DNA of 64,000 bases from the NCBI RefSeq assembly GCF_003024525.3, contig NZ_CP035934.2, positions 1,178,001 to 1,242,000 on the forward strand. The letters are read 5' to 3'. The position numbers and the translations under genes were made by a program. A model generated the notes under the pieces. It was given only the letters and a program-made list of their open reading frames with translations, was not told the DNA's origin and ran no database searches. This document shows, in pieces, positions 19,489 to 29,383 of the stretch (position 1 is the stretch's first letter; every line of letters begins with the position of its first letter). The stretch comes from Acinetobacter cumulans. GTDB lineage: Bacteria > Pseudomonadota > Gammaproteobacteria > Pseudomonadales > Moraxellaceae.

Positions 19489-20367
19489 ATGACTGCAGTT
19501 ACAGCAAGCATGGTTAAAGAATTGCGCGACCGTACTGGTCTTGCGATGATGGAATGTAAAAAAGCATTAACAGAAGCGGGCGGTGACATCGAATTAGCGA
19601 TTGACAACCTTCGTAAATCTGGTCAAGCAAAAGCAGCTAAAAAAGCTGGTAACATTGCTGCTGACGGTGCGATCACTATCGCTCAAGAAGGTAACAAAGC
19701 GCTTCTTTTAGAAGTTAACTGCCAAACTGACTTCGTTGCTAAAGACGAAAACTTTGCTGGCTTCTCTGCTAAAGTTGCTGCTGCTGCGCTTGCTGCAAAC
19801 GTAACTGATGCTGCTCAAATTGCTGAATTAAAACTTGAAGATGGCGCTACAGTTGAAGAAGCTCGTATTGCTCTTGTTCAAAAAATCGGTGAAAACATCC
19901 AAGTTCGTCGCGCAACTATCGTTGAAGGCGAAAACCTTGCTGTTTACAAACACGGTTTAAAAATCGGTGTTGTTGTATCTTACACAGGTGACGAAGCTAC
20001 TGGTAAAGGTTTGGCAATGCACGTTGCTGCGTTCAACCCAGTTGCTGTAACTGAAGCTGACGTTTCTGCTGATCTTATCGCTAAAGAGAAAGAAATCGCT
20101 GAAGCTAAAGCACTTGAATCTGGTAAACCAGCGAACATCGTTGAAAAAATGGTTACTGGTTCAGTTCAAAAGTACCTTAACGAAGTTGTACTTGTTAACC
20201 AAATGTACGTAATTGACAACGACAAGAAAGTTGCTGAAATTCTTAAAGCGACTTCAACTACTGTAGCAAACTTCGTACGTTTCGAAGTTGGTGAAGGTAT
20301 TGAGAAAAAAGCAGAAATGAGCTTTGCTGACGAAGTTGCTGCTGCTCAAGCTGCTGCTGCACAATAA
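19489..20367 (+). CDS. tsf: Elongation factor Ts
   Basis: EF-Ts exchanges GDP for GTP on EF-Tu. The 292-residue protein has the N-terminal UBA-like region, the family signature [15 protein letters not shown], and the core [14 protein letters not shown], followed by the dimerisation domain. It is co-oriented with rpsB and ends in a strong terminator. Confidence 0.98.
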   Translation: MTAVTASMVKELRDRTGLAMMECKKALTEAGGDIELAIDNLRKSGQAKAAKKAGNIAADGAITIAQEGNKALLLEVNCQTDFVAKDENFAGFSAKVAAAALAANVTDAAQIAELKLEDGATVEEARIALVQKIGENIQVRRATIVEGENLAVYKHGLKIGVVVSYTGDEATGKGLAMHVAAFNPVAVTEADVSADLIAKEKEIAEAKALESGKPANIVEKMVTGSVQKYLNEVVLVNQMYVIDNDKKVAEILKATSTTVANFVRFEVGEGIEKKAEMSFADEVAAAQAAAAQ

Positions 20368-20398
20368 TTTTTTGCGATTTCGCTAAAAATTAAGTGTT

Positions 20399-20427
20399 AA
20401 AAAAGTCCCCACTGGGGGCTTTTTTTA
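20399..20427 (+). terminator. Terminator after tsf
   Basis: AAAAGTCCCC / GGGGGCTTTTTTT stem with a 3-nt loop. Confidence 0.92.
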
Positions 20428-20547
20428 TGTTTGCACTTTTATATGAACATCATTTTAAGTTTTGTAAGTTTGCAGCAAAATTGTGCATTTAGAATGTGAT
20501 GAACTGCTTTAAGATAATGAGCAAATAGAGGAAGAAATAGATTAAAA

Positions 20548-21087
20548 ATGGCGAATAAAACACATCTTGGAATTGGCTCGGTCATCGTTTTACTGATTGC
20601 AGCATATTTGGGTTTAGATGTAGGGTCTAAATCAGAGCAATCTGGATCGCAGCAGGTATCTGTAGCTGAACAGGCAAATGAGCCCAAAGTTCAGCCAGAA
20701 GAAACGCCTAAAACATTTGATCATCAAAAAAATACAGATACTGTATCGCAGGATGACCTTGCAAAAATTCAGCAAGCCTTTGCTCAACAGAAAAGTAATG
20801 TACAGGTGCAATCTGTCGGTACAGTTAAAGCTGTGTTAAAAGATGATAACGAAGGATCGCGCCATCAAAAATTTATTTTAAAGTTGAATAATGGGCAGAC
20901 AGTATTGGTTGCACATAATATTGATCTTTCACCGCGAATTGATCATTTGCAAAAAGGAGATACTGTGGAATTTTATGGTGAGTACGAATATTCGGCGCAA
21001 GGTGGTGTAATTCATTGGACGCATCATGATCCAAATGGTCGCCATGTGGATGGTTGGCTGAAACATCAGGGTAAAATTTACCAATAA
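20548..21087 (+). CDS. DUF3465 domain-containing exported protein
   Basis: A 179-residue protein with an N-terminal hydrophobic segment (residues 8-25, signal or anchor), a Gln/Lys-rich linker, and a C-terminal domain of about 110 residues resembling DUF3465 (VLVAHNIDLSPRID, GVIHWTHHDPNGRH). The domain looks like an OB-type fold with conserved His residues. Its molecular role is not established. Confidence 0.82.
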   Translation: MANKTHLGIGSVIVLLIAAYLGLDVGSKSEQSGSQQVSVAEQANEPKVQPEETPKTFDHQKNTDTVSQDDLAKIQQAFAQQKSNVQVQSVGTVKAVLKDDNEGSRHQKFILKLNNGQTVLVAHNIDLSPRIDHLQKGDTVEFYGEYEYSAQGGVIHWTHHDPNGRHVDGWLKHQGKIYQ

Positions 21088-21176
21088 TTGTATATTTTAT
21101 GAAGGGGGAGAGCAATTTTGTTCTATGCTTTTCATACGTTCTTGCTAATGTAAATTCTTAGCGCATAGGAATGAGT

Positions 21177-22010
21177 ATGCAAGATACTAATGTGATTGAG
21201 TTTGTAGATTATTGGCATGTCCAAGAGTTGGGAGGTTTAGAGCTCTTAAAAGCATCCTATCAACAAACACATTTTTCAAAACATACACATGAGGGCTATT
21301 GTATTGGTTTGATTGATGAAGGTGCGCAATCATTCTTACGTACGGGCTCTCAACATATTGCACCCAAAGGTGACATTATTTTAGTCAATGCTGATGAGGT
21401 GCATACGGGATCATCGGCTGTTGAAACGGGTTGGTGTTATCGAGCTATTTATCCAACACCTGAAATGATCAAAGAGATGAGCTACGATTTTTTTAATGAG
21501 CGTAGTATGGCACCTTGGTTTCCTGAAGCCGTCATACATGATCAGGGGCTAGCTGAACAATTAAATTTACTCTTTGACTTGTTAATACAACCTAAAAATG
21601 TGTTGTTTAAACAAAGTTTATATGTGTCAACTGTGGCCTATTTGTGCAGTAAGTATGCTAAACAAAAACAACAACTTAAAATATGCACCGAGGTGCAGGA
21701 TAAAATAAAAATTATTCAAGATCTTTTAGTCGCTGAGCCAGAAAAAGAGCACCAGCTTGCGGATTTAGCGCAAATGGTGGGCTTAAGCCAGTGGTATTTG
21801 TTACGACAGTTTAAAAAGCATACAGGATTGCCACCACATGCATGGCTCATCCAGTGCCGTTTACGTAAATCATTAAAATTATTAAAACAGGGTCAAGAGA
21901 TTGCCATTACAGCGCAATTGTGCGGATTTTCAGATCAAAGCCATTTTAATCGACATTTTAAAAAATCCTTAGGCTGTACACCTGCTCAATATACATTGCA
22001 TCATAAATAA
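21177..22010 (+). CDS. AraC-family transcriptional regulator
   Basis: The 277-residue regulator has an N-terminal cupin-like sensing domain (HTHEGYCIGLID) and a C-terminal double helix-turn-helix (DLAQMVGLSQWYLLRQFKKH, AQLCGFSDQSHFNRHFKKSLG). AGGA lies 6 nt before the ATG at 21177; the ATG at 21171 abuts it. The next genes are azlC and azlD on the same strand, a common association, so it probably controls that amino acid exporter. Confidence 0.9.
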   Translation: MQDTNVIEFVDYWHVQELGGLELLKASYQQTHFSKHTHEGYCIGLIDEGAQSFLRTGSQHIAPKGDIILVNADEVHTGSSAVETGWCYRAIYPTPEMIKEMSYDFFNERSMAPWFPEAVIHDQGLAEQLNLLFDLLIQPKNVLFKQSLYVSTVAYLCSKYAKQKQQLKICTEVQDKIKIIQDLLVAEPEKEHQLADLAQMVGLSQWYLLRQFKKHTGLPPHAWLIQCRLRKSLKLLKQGQEIAITAQLCGFSDQSHFNRHFKKSLGCTPAQYTLHHK

Positions 22011-22153
22011 GATGATCTTGTGTTAAGACAATTGAAGCTTATTCAACGTGTGATTCCACTATTTGAATAAATACATGAGCAATTTTGTACAAGTATCACA
22101 CGTGCTGAAGTTGCATATTGGCAAGGTCAAAATGTTGAATTGAGTCGTTGGCG

Positions 22154-22853
22154 ATGAATAGGTCAGATTGTAAGGATAATAAACACCCATCTTTAGGTTT
22201 TTTGCATGGCATGAAAGATATATTGCCATTATCAATTGCTGTTATTCCTTGGGCTGTGCTGGCAGGTTCTGTTGCTGTGCATGCTGGATTAACATTTATG
22301 CAAGCCTTAGGAATGTCAGCATGGTATTTGCTGGCGCTGCGCAACTGGTCAGTTTAAGTATGCTGACTGCAGGCGCATCAATTTTTAGTATTGTGTTAAC
22401 TATTTTTTTCTCACCAGTCAGCATTTTGTATATGCATTACAACTTCAAAAAGACATCGGTCATAGGCCACTTATTCAACGCATCACGATTGGCTTTTTAC
22501 TGACAGATGAGCTATACGCGACAGCAATGTTAAAACATCACCGTCCATATTGGTATTTACTTGGGGCTGGCTTGAGCTTTTATGTCTGTTGGGTGGGTTT
22601 TAGCCTTGTAGGAATACGTTTGGTTACTCGGATTCCCAATTTAAATAGCTTTCATTTGGAATTTTCTATTGTGGCCATTTTTATTGTGATGGCGATTCTT
22701 CTCATTAAAAATAAAATTGCGATCGTTGGGATATGTGTTTCTGCTGTTATGGCCATTGTTTTAACGTGGATGCAATTGGATGTGGCGATTTTACTTGCTG
22801 GGTTGAGCGGTATGTGTGTTTCAGCATGTCTCGATACATTGCAGGAGGCTTAA
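22154..22853 (+). pseudogene. azlC: azlC branched-chain amino acid exporter, two frameshifts
   Basis: Three successive frames together give an AzlC permease: residues up to MSAW in frame 2, AGAAQLVSLSMLTAG in frame 1, and a third part in frame 0 containing LTDELYATAML and the remaining membrane segments. Each switch equals loss of one base. The first is near 22323-22324, where GGT should be GGGT. The second is in the seven-T run 22403-22409, where eight T restores LTSQHFVYAL. AzlC forms the large subunit of a branched-chain amino acid exporter with AzlD. Sequencing error in homopolymers is possible. Confidence 0.82.
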
Positions 22854-22855
22854 AC

Positions 22856-23167
22856 ATGAGTTGGGTATTATTAATCAGTCTTGTAATGGTGACATTTTTT
22901 AATCGTTATCTTTTTTTGGAGCCGAAAACAGGTGTTGTTGTGCCTAAATTTATGATGTGTATGCTGAAATATGCTGCCCCCTGTTTAATGATTTCAATTG
23001 CAACACCTATCGTGTTTTTTGATCATGCTACATGGAAAGGCATGGGGCATAATGAATATATTTATGGTGCTATTTTTTGCATTTTAATAACAGCAATCAC
23101 CCAAAAAATGCTCCTCAGTATTGTGGCAAGTTTATTGTTTTTTTATGGATTGCTGTATTTATTTTAA
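22856..23167 (+). CDS. azlD: AzlD family exporter subunit
   Basis: A 103-residue membrane protein with several hydrophobic segments, the size and position of AzlD, the small partner of AzlC. The ATG at 22856 follows the azlC stop by 2 bp with GGAGG just upstream. A longer in-frame extension to 22733 overlaps azlC and is rejected. It is intact, although its partner is broken. Confidence 0.82.
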   Translation: MSWVLLISLVMVTFFNRYLFLEPKTGVVVPKFMMCMLKYAAPCLMISIATPIVFFDHATWKGMGHNEYIYGAIFCILITAITQKMLLSIVASLLFFYGLLYLF

Positions 23168-23266
23168 CTTTGCTTAAACCCTTCGAATTGCATATTGAAA
23201 TAGACTAAAAAAGCTGAAAAATACATTTTAAAAAGTAATTTTCAGCATAATAAAAAAATATATGTG

Positions 23267-23722
<456 letters not shown>

Positions 23723-23865
23723 TGCGATGTCCTTCGCGTAGTTTAATCGGGTATAGCTAAAAATATAATTCAGTTTGATGTGTTGGTCAAAACGAAGCTA
23801 AAAAATGTTGGATCAAGATAGGGCGGAGCTGATATACGTGAAGCCCATTTATAAACACAAGATAT

Positions 23866-23892
23866 AAAAAAAACCGCATAAGCGGTTTTTTT
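23866..23892 (-). terminator. Terminator after rlpA
   Basis: AACCGC / GCGGTT stem with flanking A and T runs, about 30 bp past the rlpA stop. Confidence 0.85.
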
Positions 23893-23921
23893 GTTAAATG
23901 TATGCAAATTCATAGGGAGCC

Positions 23922-24536
23922 TTATGAAGATGGACCATCTACACGTTCAATATTGACTCTTGCTGTACCACTGTTGGTAATGCCGAGTTGTTTTGCAGCA
24001 CCATAAGACAAGTCTAAGATTCGGTTGCCGTGGAATGGACCGCGATCTGTTACTTTTACAACAATACTTTTGCCATTGTTTTTATTCGTTACACGAATAA
24101 AGCAGTTGAGTGGCAAGCTACGATGTGCTGCTGTCAATGCATTCATATCGAATGTATCACCACTGGCAGTTTTACGACCGTGGAATTGACGACCATACCA
24201 TGACGCTGTACCTGTTTGGCTAAAGCGACGTACGGTGTTTGATGCAACATCGTTCAGTTTTTCAATCACTGAAGGCTCGTCTTCAGGAATCTCAATTTTA
24301 GCAGCGATTGTTTCGCGACGAATTTTATCGCCAGAACGCTCAGTGATTGAAAGGCTGCTTAGGTTTTTAAAATTTGAATTAAAGCTCTGTGCTTCTTTGT
24401 TGAGGGCACGAGCGGCTAGACGTGAATGATCATTATCATTATTGAATGATGATGATTGAACCATCTCAGCTTGCGATTGACTCAGGGCAACTGTGGTAGC
24501 GACCGCTAAGATATATTTAATAATCGACGACTGCAT
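23922..24536 (-). CDS. rlpA: RlpA-type septal lytic transglycosylase
   Basis: RlpA cleaves peptidoglycan lacking stem peptides at the septum. The 204-residue protein has a signal peptide (cleavage near residue 23), a linker, and a double-psi beta-barrel domain from GTASWYGRQFHG to the end. Active-site positions of Pseudomonas RlpA align as Asp127 (Glu in the model), Asp130 and His138 in TASGDTFDMNALTAAHRSLP, plus Asp in VTDRGPF. No SPOR domain is present. GGGAG precedes the start. It lies in the rodA-mltB-rlpA set. Confidence 0.9.
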   Translation of the reverse strand: MQSSIIKYILAVATTVALSQSQAEMVQSSSFNNDNDHSRLAARALNKEAQSFNSNFKNLSSLSITERSGDKIRRETIAAKIEIPEDEPSVIEKLNDVASNTVRRFSQTGTASWYGRQFHGRKTASGDTFDMNALTAAHRSLPLNCFIRVTNKNNGKSIVVKVTDRGPFHGNRILDLSYGAAKQLGITNSGTARVNIERVDGPSS

Positions 24537-24821
24537 TGTTTATCTCCCAAGGACATTTAGCATGAATCATTCAAGTGATTGATATTCATACCAACATGTC
24601 TGATATTTCACTTTTGCAACTACATTTAACGAAATGGATAATATTCATCCTCCGATTCCGCTGTCTAGTGTTTAATTAAAATAATTTAAAATTGTACGAA
24701 AAAATAACATTTGCTGTATAAAAAATAATCAATATTGTAACAATATATGTAAAAAGTGCGAAATGTGATCAAATTGTCTAAAAAAATGTTGACATTTTTT
24801 GTCAGTTTTAAATTACAAGCC

Positions 24822-25820
24822 TTATTGGCTTGTAATTTCGTTACCTAGGAGCCATAAAGCAGTGGCATACATACGACTTTTGTTATAGGTGGTAATGACT
24901 TGAAAATTGGGGTAGGTAATGTAATAAATTGGCCCATAACTGTCTTGCAATTGAATGACATTCACAAGATCTAAGTCATCTATTTTTACGATAGGATTCA
25001 ATGGGCTAATGCCTTGAGCCTTTAACACACCGTAGGGTACGGGCTGTGTTAAATCTTTAGAAATAACGCTATCTGGATTATTGCCAGCATAACGGGCTGC
25101 AAATGCAATCGGTTGGTCACGTTGCCAGCCATGTTGTGCTAAATAATTTGCAATCGAGCCGATGGCATCTACAGCGGAATTTCTAAGGTCAACATGACCA
25201 TTGCCGTCGTAGTCGACACCGAGTTTGGCTACATTGCTCGGCATAAACTGTGGGTAACCCACTGCGCCAGCGTATGAGCCAACTACCGAGTTGGTTGGAA
25301 TCCCATCGCGGTATGACCAAGCGATTAAAGCTGCTAGCTCATCTTGGAAATAAGTAGCACGACGTTCATAGCCAAAACCTAGGGTTGCGAGCGCATCACG
25401 GGTCACGAATGAACCCTTATTTGAGCCAAAACCTGTTTCTACACCTAAAATGCCTAAAATAACCGATTGCGGTACACCAAATTGCTGTTCAGCACGATTG
25501 AGTGTGTCGGAATATTGTTGTTTAAAGCGGACACCACGCTGAATCGTGCTGTTGGCTAAAAAGTTGGTTTTATAGTCATACCATGGTTTGCTTTCACCAG
25601 GTCTGTTCATAATACTAATAATGTTGGGTATATTTTTCGCACCATTCATCGCCCAATCAACCTGTTCGGCTGTTAAACCATAGGTTTGCATGGTTTTTTG
25701 TTTAAAGCTGGGGTAAGCAGGGTTGGATTGAAAGTCGTTGGCTTGGCAAAAGCTGGTCAGCGATAACGCGCCAGTAATTAATAAAATGCTTTTCAGTTTG
25801 TTATAAAAGTGTGTATGCAT
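24822..25820 (-). CDS. mltB: Membrane-bound lytic murein transglycosylase B
   Basis: MltB cleaves the MurNAc-GlcNAc bond with anhydro product formation. The 332-residue protein has a signal peptide (to about residue 27, SFCQA), the catalytic Glu in ILGVETGFGSNKG, and the family blocks GYPQFMPSN and ANYLAQHGW. A true lipobox is not clear, though a Cys lies near the cleavage site. It follows rodA by 21 bp on the same strand. Confidence 0.93.
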   Translation of the reverse strand: MHTHFYNKLKSILLITGALSLTSFCQANDFQSNPAYPSFKQKTMQTYGLTAEQVDWAMNGAKNIPNIISIMNRPGESKPWYDYKTNFLANSTIQRGVRFKQQYSDTLNRAEQQFGVPQSVILGILGVETGFGSNKGSFVTRDALATLGFGYERRATYFQDELAALIAWSYRDGIPTNSVVGSYAGAVGYPQFMPSNVAKLGVDYDGNGHVDLRNSAVDAIGSIANYLAQHGWQRDQPIAFAARYAGNNPDSVISKDLTQPVPYGVLKAQGISPLNPIVKIDDLDLVNVIQLQDSYGPIYYITYPNFQVITTYNKSRMYATALWLLGNEITSQ

Positions 25821-25841
25821 AAAAACTCAATTCCACGAATA

Positions 25842-26990
25842 TTATTTGTGGGTGTAAATCGACATGACGATGCCAAAAGATGCCATCAAAGTAATGATTG
25901 CAGTTCCGCCATAACTCATAAACGGCAGAGGAATACCCGTTACAGGTAATATACCGCTAACCATTCCTGCATTTACAAAAATGTATACAAAAAAGGACAA
26001 ACCTAAGCCACCTGCGAGCAATTTTCCATAATGATGAAAGGATTGCATGCTAATTTGCAGTGTTCGTAAAATAATGGACAAATAAAGTGAAAATAAAATA
26101 ATGATGCCCATCAGTCCAAATTCTTCAGAAAAAGCAGCAATAATAAAATCTGTATGCCCTTCAGGTAAAAAATGAAGGTGAGACTGCGTGCCATTTAAGT
26201 AACCTTTTCCAAAGAATCCACCAGATCCAATGGCTATTTGGGATTGAATAATGTTCCAGCCTGCACCTAGAGCATCTGCTTCAGGATTAAATAACGTCAG
26301 GACTCTAGTTTTTTGGTAGTCATGTAGTAAAAATTCCCAAAGCATAGGGACAATAATAGAAATGAGCGCCGTTGCACTACCAATTAATTTCCACGACAAG
26401 CCACTTAAAAATAAAATAAAAATCCCGCTTGCTAAGACCAATGCGGAGGTTCCGAGGTCAGGTTGTTTCGCAATCAGTAAAAATGGAACGAAAGTCAGCA
26501 ATAATGCTTTAAAAATTTTACTCATAGCAGGTGGGATGGATGCTCTGGATAAAATCTATGCGGCAGCCATTGGCATAGCAATTTTCATAAACTCACTGGG
26601 TTGCACACTGCCGAATCCAGGGATACCAATCCAACGCTTAGCGCCAAGGCGGACTTCACCAAATGCAAATACTGCAAATAGGCACAACAAACCAAAAACA
26701 TAAAAAAATGGTGATAATGCTTGGTAAATTTTAGGTGGGATTTGTGCTAGAAAAAACATGACGGCAAATCCAATGCCGAAACTCATGGCTTGTTTTAAAA
26801 CCATAGACGTATTTTGACCTGAAGCACTATATAAGGTCATTAAGCCGAGACAAGCAGTCAGCAGTATAAAAAGGCATAGCCACGGATCTAGATGAATACG
26901 TGTGAAAAATCGATGCTCATTTTTGATGCTGAGCCCATCGCGTGGAGAATGGCGTAAAAATTTTAGCTGAATATCTGATTGTAAAGGCAT
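25842..26990 (-). pseudogene. rodA: rodA (mrdB) with in-frame amber codon
   Basis: RodA is the SEDS glycosyltransferase that polymerises peptidoglycan for cell elongation. The gene reads from ATG 26990 through SVQPSEFMKIAMPMAAA to TAG at 26556-26558, then continues in the same frame ILSRASIPPAMS to 25842. A TGG (Trp) would restore an intact protein of about 382 residues. All later SEDS marks are present, including KQPDLGTSALV, EGHTDFI and MSYGGTA. Nothing else is wrong with the gene, so this is a single nonsense change or a sequencing error. mltB follows. Confidence 0.85.
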
Positions 26991-27075
26991 AATCGTTATC
27001 ATCCGCCCACATGAAGTTGGGCGCGATGCTATCACGTGATCTGTTCTTCATCCGTGATAGTATGGTTATTCATAC

Positions 27076-27103
27076 AAAAAAACCTAGCTAGGCTAGGTTT
27101 TTT
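27076..27103 (-). terminator. Terminator between the 217-residue gene and rodA
   Basis: AAAAACCTAGC / GCTAGGTTTTTT stem with TAG loop. It ends the gene at 27118 on the minus strand. Confidence 0.9.
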
Positions 27104-27117
27104 GTGAAAGACAATAT

Positions 27118-27771
27118 TTAGTTCATATTGAACATATCGTCATGTGCTTCAGCAAGTGCTATAAGTTCATCTTTGGTCAAATTTGGGAAGATTTTATCAA
27201 TTGCAATATGGATGGCTTTAATCACAGCAGATGAGCCGATATCCGCTGCTTTGCGTTTGATCATGCCCAAATCTAAAGTTTTATTAAAATCATTCATAAA
27301 ATGACGTACGGCTGCTTCTGCAAATTGTTTATACAATTCTGCAAGTGCAGCTTTATTTACATCTGCGCCACTTTTGATTTCAGCAAAGCTATTTTTAAGG
27401 TTGGTTACCAAGCTTGTATCCAGGCTAAAGCCGACACGATGTGCACCAGCTGCATCTTTAAATAAGCTCCGTTCAGAAAATTCAATCGATTGTTTAACTA
27501 CATCATTCGAAGCTTTGCTTAAAAGTTGTTTCAGTAATACTGCAACTGTGGACTTTACGTAACCCGCTAATTTCTCGGCGGTATCACGTTTGTCGCTGGC
27601 TGGGAATAGATGTACTGGAGCTAATATTGTCGCTCCAATAATTTCTTCGTTAATCAGCAGAGCAGTTTTATCACGTAGTGGATAAAGTGTTTCGCTTGAA
27701 TTTTTCTTTGCATGACCTTCTTGAATACTGCTGAGAAGTTCCTCTGAAGGAATAAAACCAAAAAATGGCAT
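27118..27771 (-). CDS. Conserved hypothetical protein, 217 residues
   Basis: The start at 27771 (MPFFGFIP) follows GAGG at a good distance; a TTG at 27786 would add five residues. The protein is soluble, mostly helical, with several Lys-rich helices and no motif I can name. It follows queF by 26 bp on the same strand and may be co-transcribed with the ABC-queF genes. Function unknown. Confidence 0.78.
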   Translation of the reverse strand: MPFFGFIPSEELLSSIQEGHAKKNSSETLYPLRDKTALLINEEIIGATILAPVHLFPASDKRDTAEKLAGYVKSTVAVLLKQLLSKASNDVVKQSIEFSERSLFKDAAGAHRVGFSLDTSLVTNLKNSFAEIKSGADVNKAALAELYKQFAEAAVRHFMNDFNKTLDLGMIKRKAADIGSSAVIKAIHIAIDKIFPNLTKDELIALAEAHDDMFNMN

Positions 27772-27797
27772 CTTATTAAACCTCAATGTTCTTTATT

Positions 27798-28610
27798 TTA
27801 TTGACGCGCCAATCGAATTGGGCGAGGCATCCATGTTGGGTCCGATACACGGCAAGGATTAATGTCTAAACCACCGCGACGTGTATAAGTGGCATAAACC
27901 ATCAGTTGTTCTGGTTTCAGGTTCTGCCATATATCAGCATACATTTGTTCTACACATTGCTCGTGAAAACCATTGTGCTGACGGTAAGAGATAATATAGG
28001 CCAAGATACTTTTGTAACAAGGCTTTTTACCCTTATAACGTATAAATACAGTGCCCCAGTCCGGTTGTCCAGTGACTGGACAGTTACTTCTTAATAAATG
28101 TGAATAAAGTTGGACTTCAACGTGCTCATCACTTGCATCAAATTGTAATAAAGAGGCATCAGGATGTTCTTCTAAGCGCTCCGGTTGAAGCGTATCAATA
28201 CAAATACCTTCAGGTTGTGCAATGGCTAAATCATTAGCAGCAAATAGATCAATCGTCACAGGTGCTTGAGCGGCTTGTGATAAATCTTTCTCTACGGTTG
28301 CAATAAAGGCATCTTTAGAGTCGAACTTGGTAAAGTTCATACTATTAAAGTAGAGCTTTAATGATTTAGATTCGATGAGATTGGTTGATGATGCAGGTAA
28401 AGTGAGTCGGCCAATTGCAACTTGTGGAATGCCCATTGCATTGAGCCATGAAATTTCAAAAACATGCCACCAGTCTTTACCTTGTTGAATGCCTTCAACA
28501 TGTGCATAAGTCTCACGTGCAGGTGCACGAGCGATCGGGAATAGAATATCGGGCTGATATTCAGTTGGGTAATTGGTGTCTTTACCTAAAAGTGATTGTT
28601 CTACAGTCAT
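27798..28610 (-). CDS. queF: NADPH-dependent 7-cyano-7-deazaguanine reductase
   Basis: QueF reduces preQ0 to preQ1 in queuosine synthesis. The 270-residue length is that of the two-domain E. coli type. The substrate motif ESKSLKLYFNSMNF and the catalytic Cys in LLRSNCPVTGQPDWG are visible. The start overlaps the upstream permease stop by one base (TAATG), so it is translationally coupled to an exporter that is unlikely to share its function. Confidence 0.96.
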   Translation of the reverse strand: MTVEQSLLGKDTNYPTEYQPDILFPIARAPARETYAHVEGIQQGKDWWHVFEISWLNAMGIPQVAIGRLTLPASSTNLIESKSLKLYFNSMNFTKFDSKDAFIATVEKDLSQAAQAPVTIDLFAANDLAIAQPEGICIDTLQPERLEEHPDASLLQFDASDEHVEVQLYSHLLRSNCPVTGQPDWGTVFIRYKGKKPCYKSILAYIISYRQHNGFHEQCVEQMYADIWQNLKPEQLMVYATYTRRGGLDINPCRVSDPTWMPRPIRLARQ

Positions 28611-29383
28611 TATTCACGCATTCCTGAACCGCGGGAGAGGAGTTGATAAGCTACGGTATACAACACAGCACAGCAGGCTGTAATAACAGTCAATGAAATA
28701 GCAACATTGACATCGCTATGGCCCAAAATACCATAACGAAAAGCGTTGACCATGTATACCACAGGGTTAATTAAAGAAAGATTTTGCCAAAAAGGGCTTA
28801 ATGCTGAAATTGCATAAAATACGCCACCTAAATAAGTCAGTGGTGTGAGTACAAAAGTTGGGATAATGGATATGTCATCAAATGATTTTGCGTAGACAGC
28901 ATTGATAAACCCGCCCAATGAGAAAAGTAGGGAAGTGACTAATACTGTATATATAGTTACAAACCAATTGGTAATATATAAGTCGGTAAAAAATAGGCTC
29001 ATTGCAGTAACAATAATACCGACCAATACACCACGGCAAACACCACCAATCACATAGCCACATAAAATCATATGCAACGGTACTGGGCTCGTAATCAGCT
29101 CTTCAATGCTTTTTTGAAATTTAGCACTGAAAAAACTGGATGATACATTGGCGTAGCTGTTCGTAATCACTGCCATCATAATTAGGCCAGGCACAATAAA
29201 TTGCATATAGGTAAAGCCACCCATCGTACCGATACGTGAACCGACTAAATTGCCGAAAATCACAAAATACAGACTCATGGTAATTGCAGGTGGAAGTAGT
29301 GTTTGTGGCCAAATCCGTATGAAACGGCGGATTTCTTTATAAACGAGGGTATAAAGTGCGACTTGGAGCTGGGAGAAATTCAT
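28610..29383 (-). CDS. ABC-2 type transporter permease
   Basis: A 257-residue inner membrane permease with six predicted membrane segments, of the ABC-2/YadH type (PGLIMMAVITNSYANVSSSFF, LTPLTYLGGVFY). It starts inside the end of the ATPase gene (ATGA overlap). With that ATPase it forms an exporter; the substrate is unknown. Confidence 0.92.
   Translation of the reverse strand: MNFSQLQVALYTLVYKEIRRFIRIWPQTLLPPAITMSLYFVIFGNLVGSRIGTMGGFTYMQFIVPGLIMMAVITNSYANVSSSFFSAKFQKSIEELITSPVPLHMILCGYVIGGVCRGVLVGIIVTAMSLFFTDLYITNWFVTIYTVLVTSLLFSLGGFINAVYAKSFDDISIIPTFVLTPLTYLGGVFYAISALSPFWQNLSLINPVVYMVNAFRYGILGHSDVNVAISLTVITACCAVLYTVAYQLLSRGSGMRE

Noticed and set aside
22733..22855. N-terminal extension of azlD
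   Set aside because: It lies over azlC in another frame; the ATG at 22856 has a clear ribosome site.
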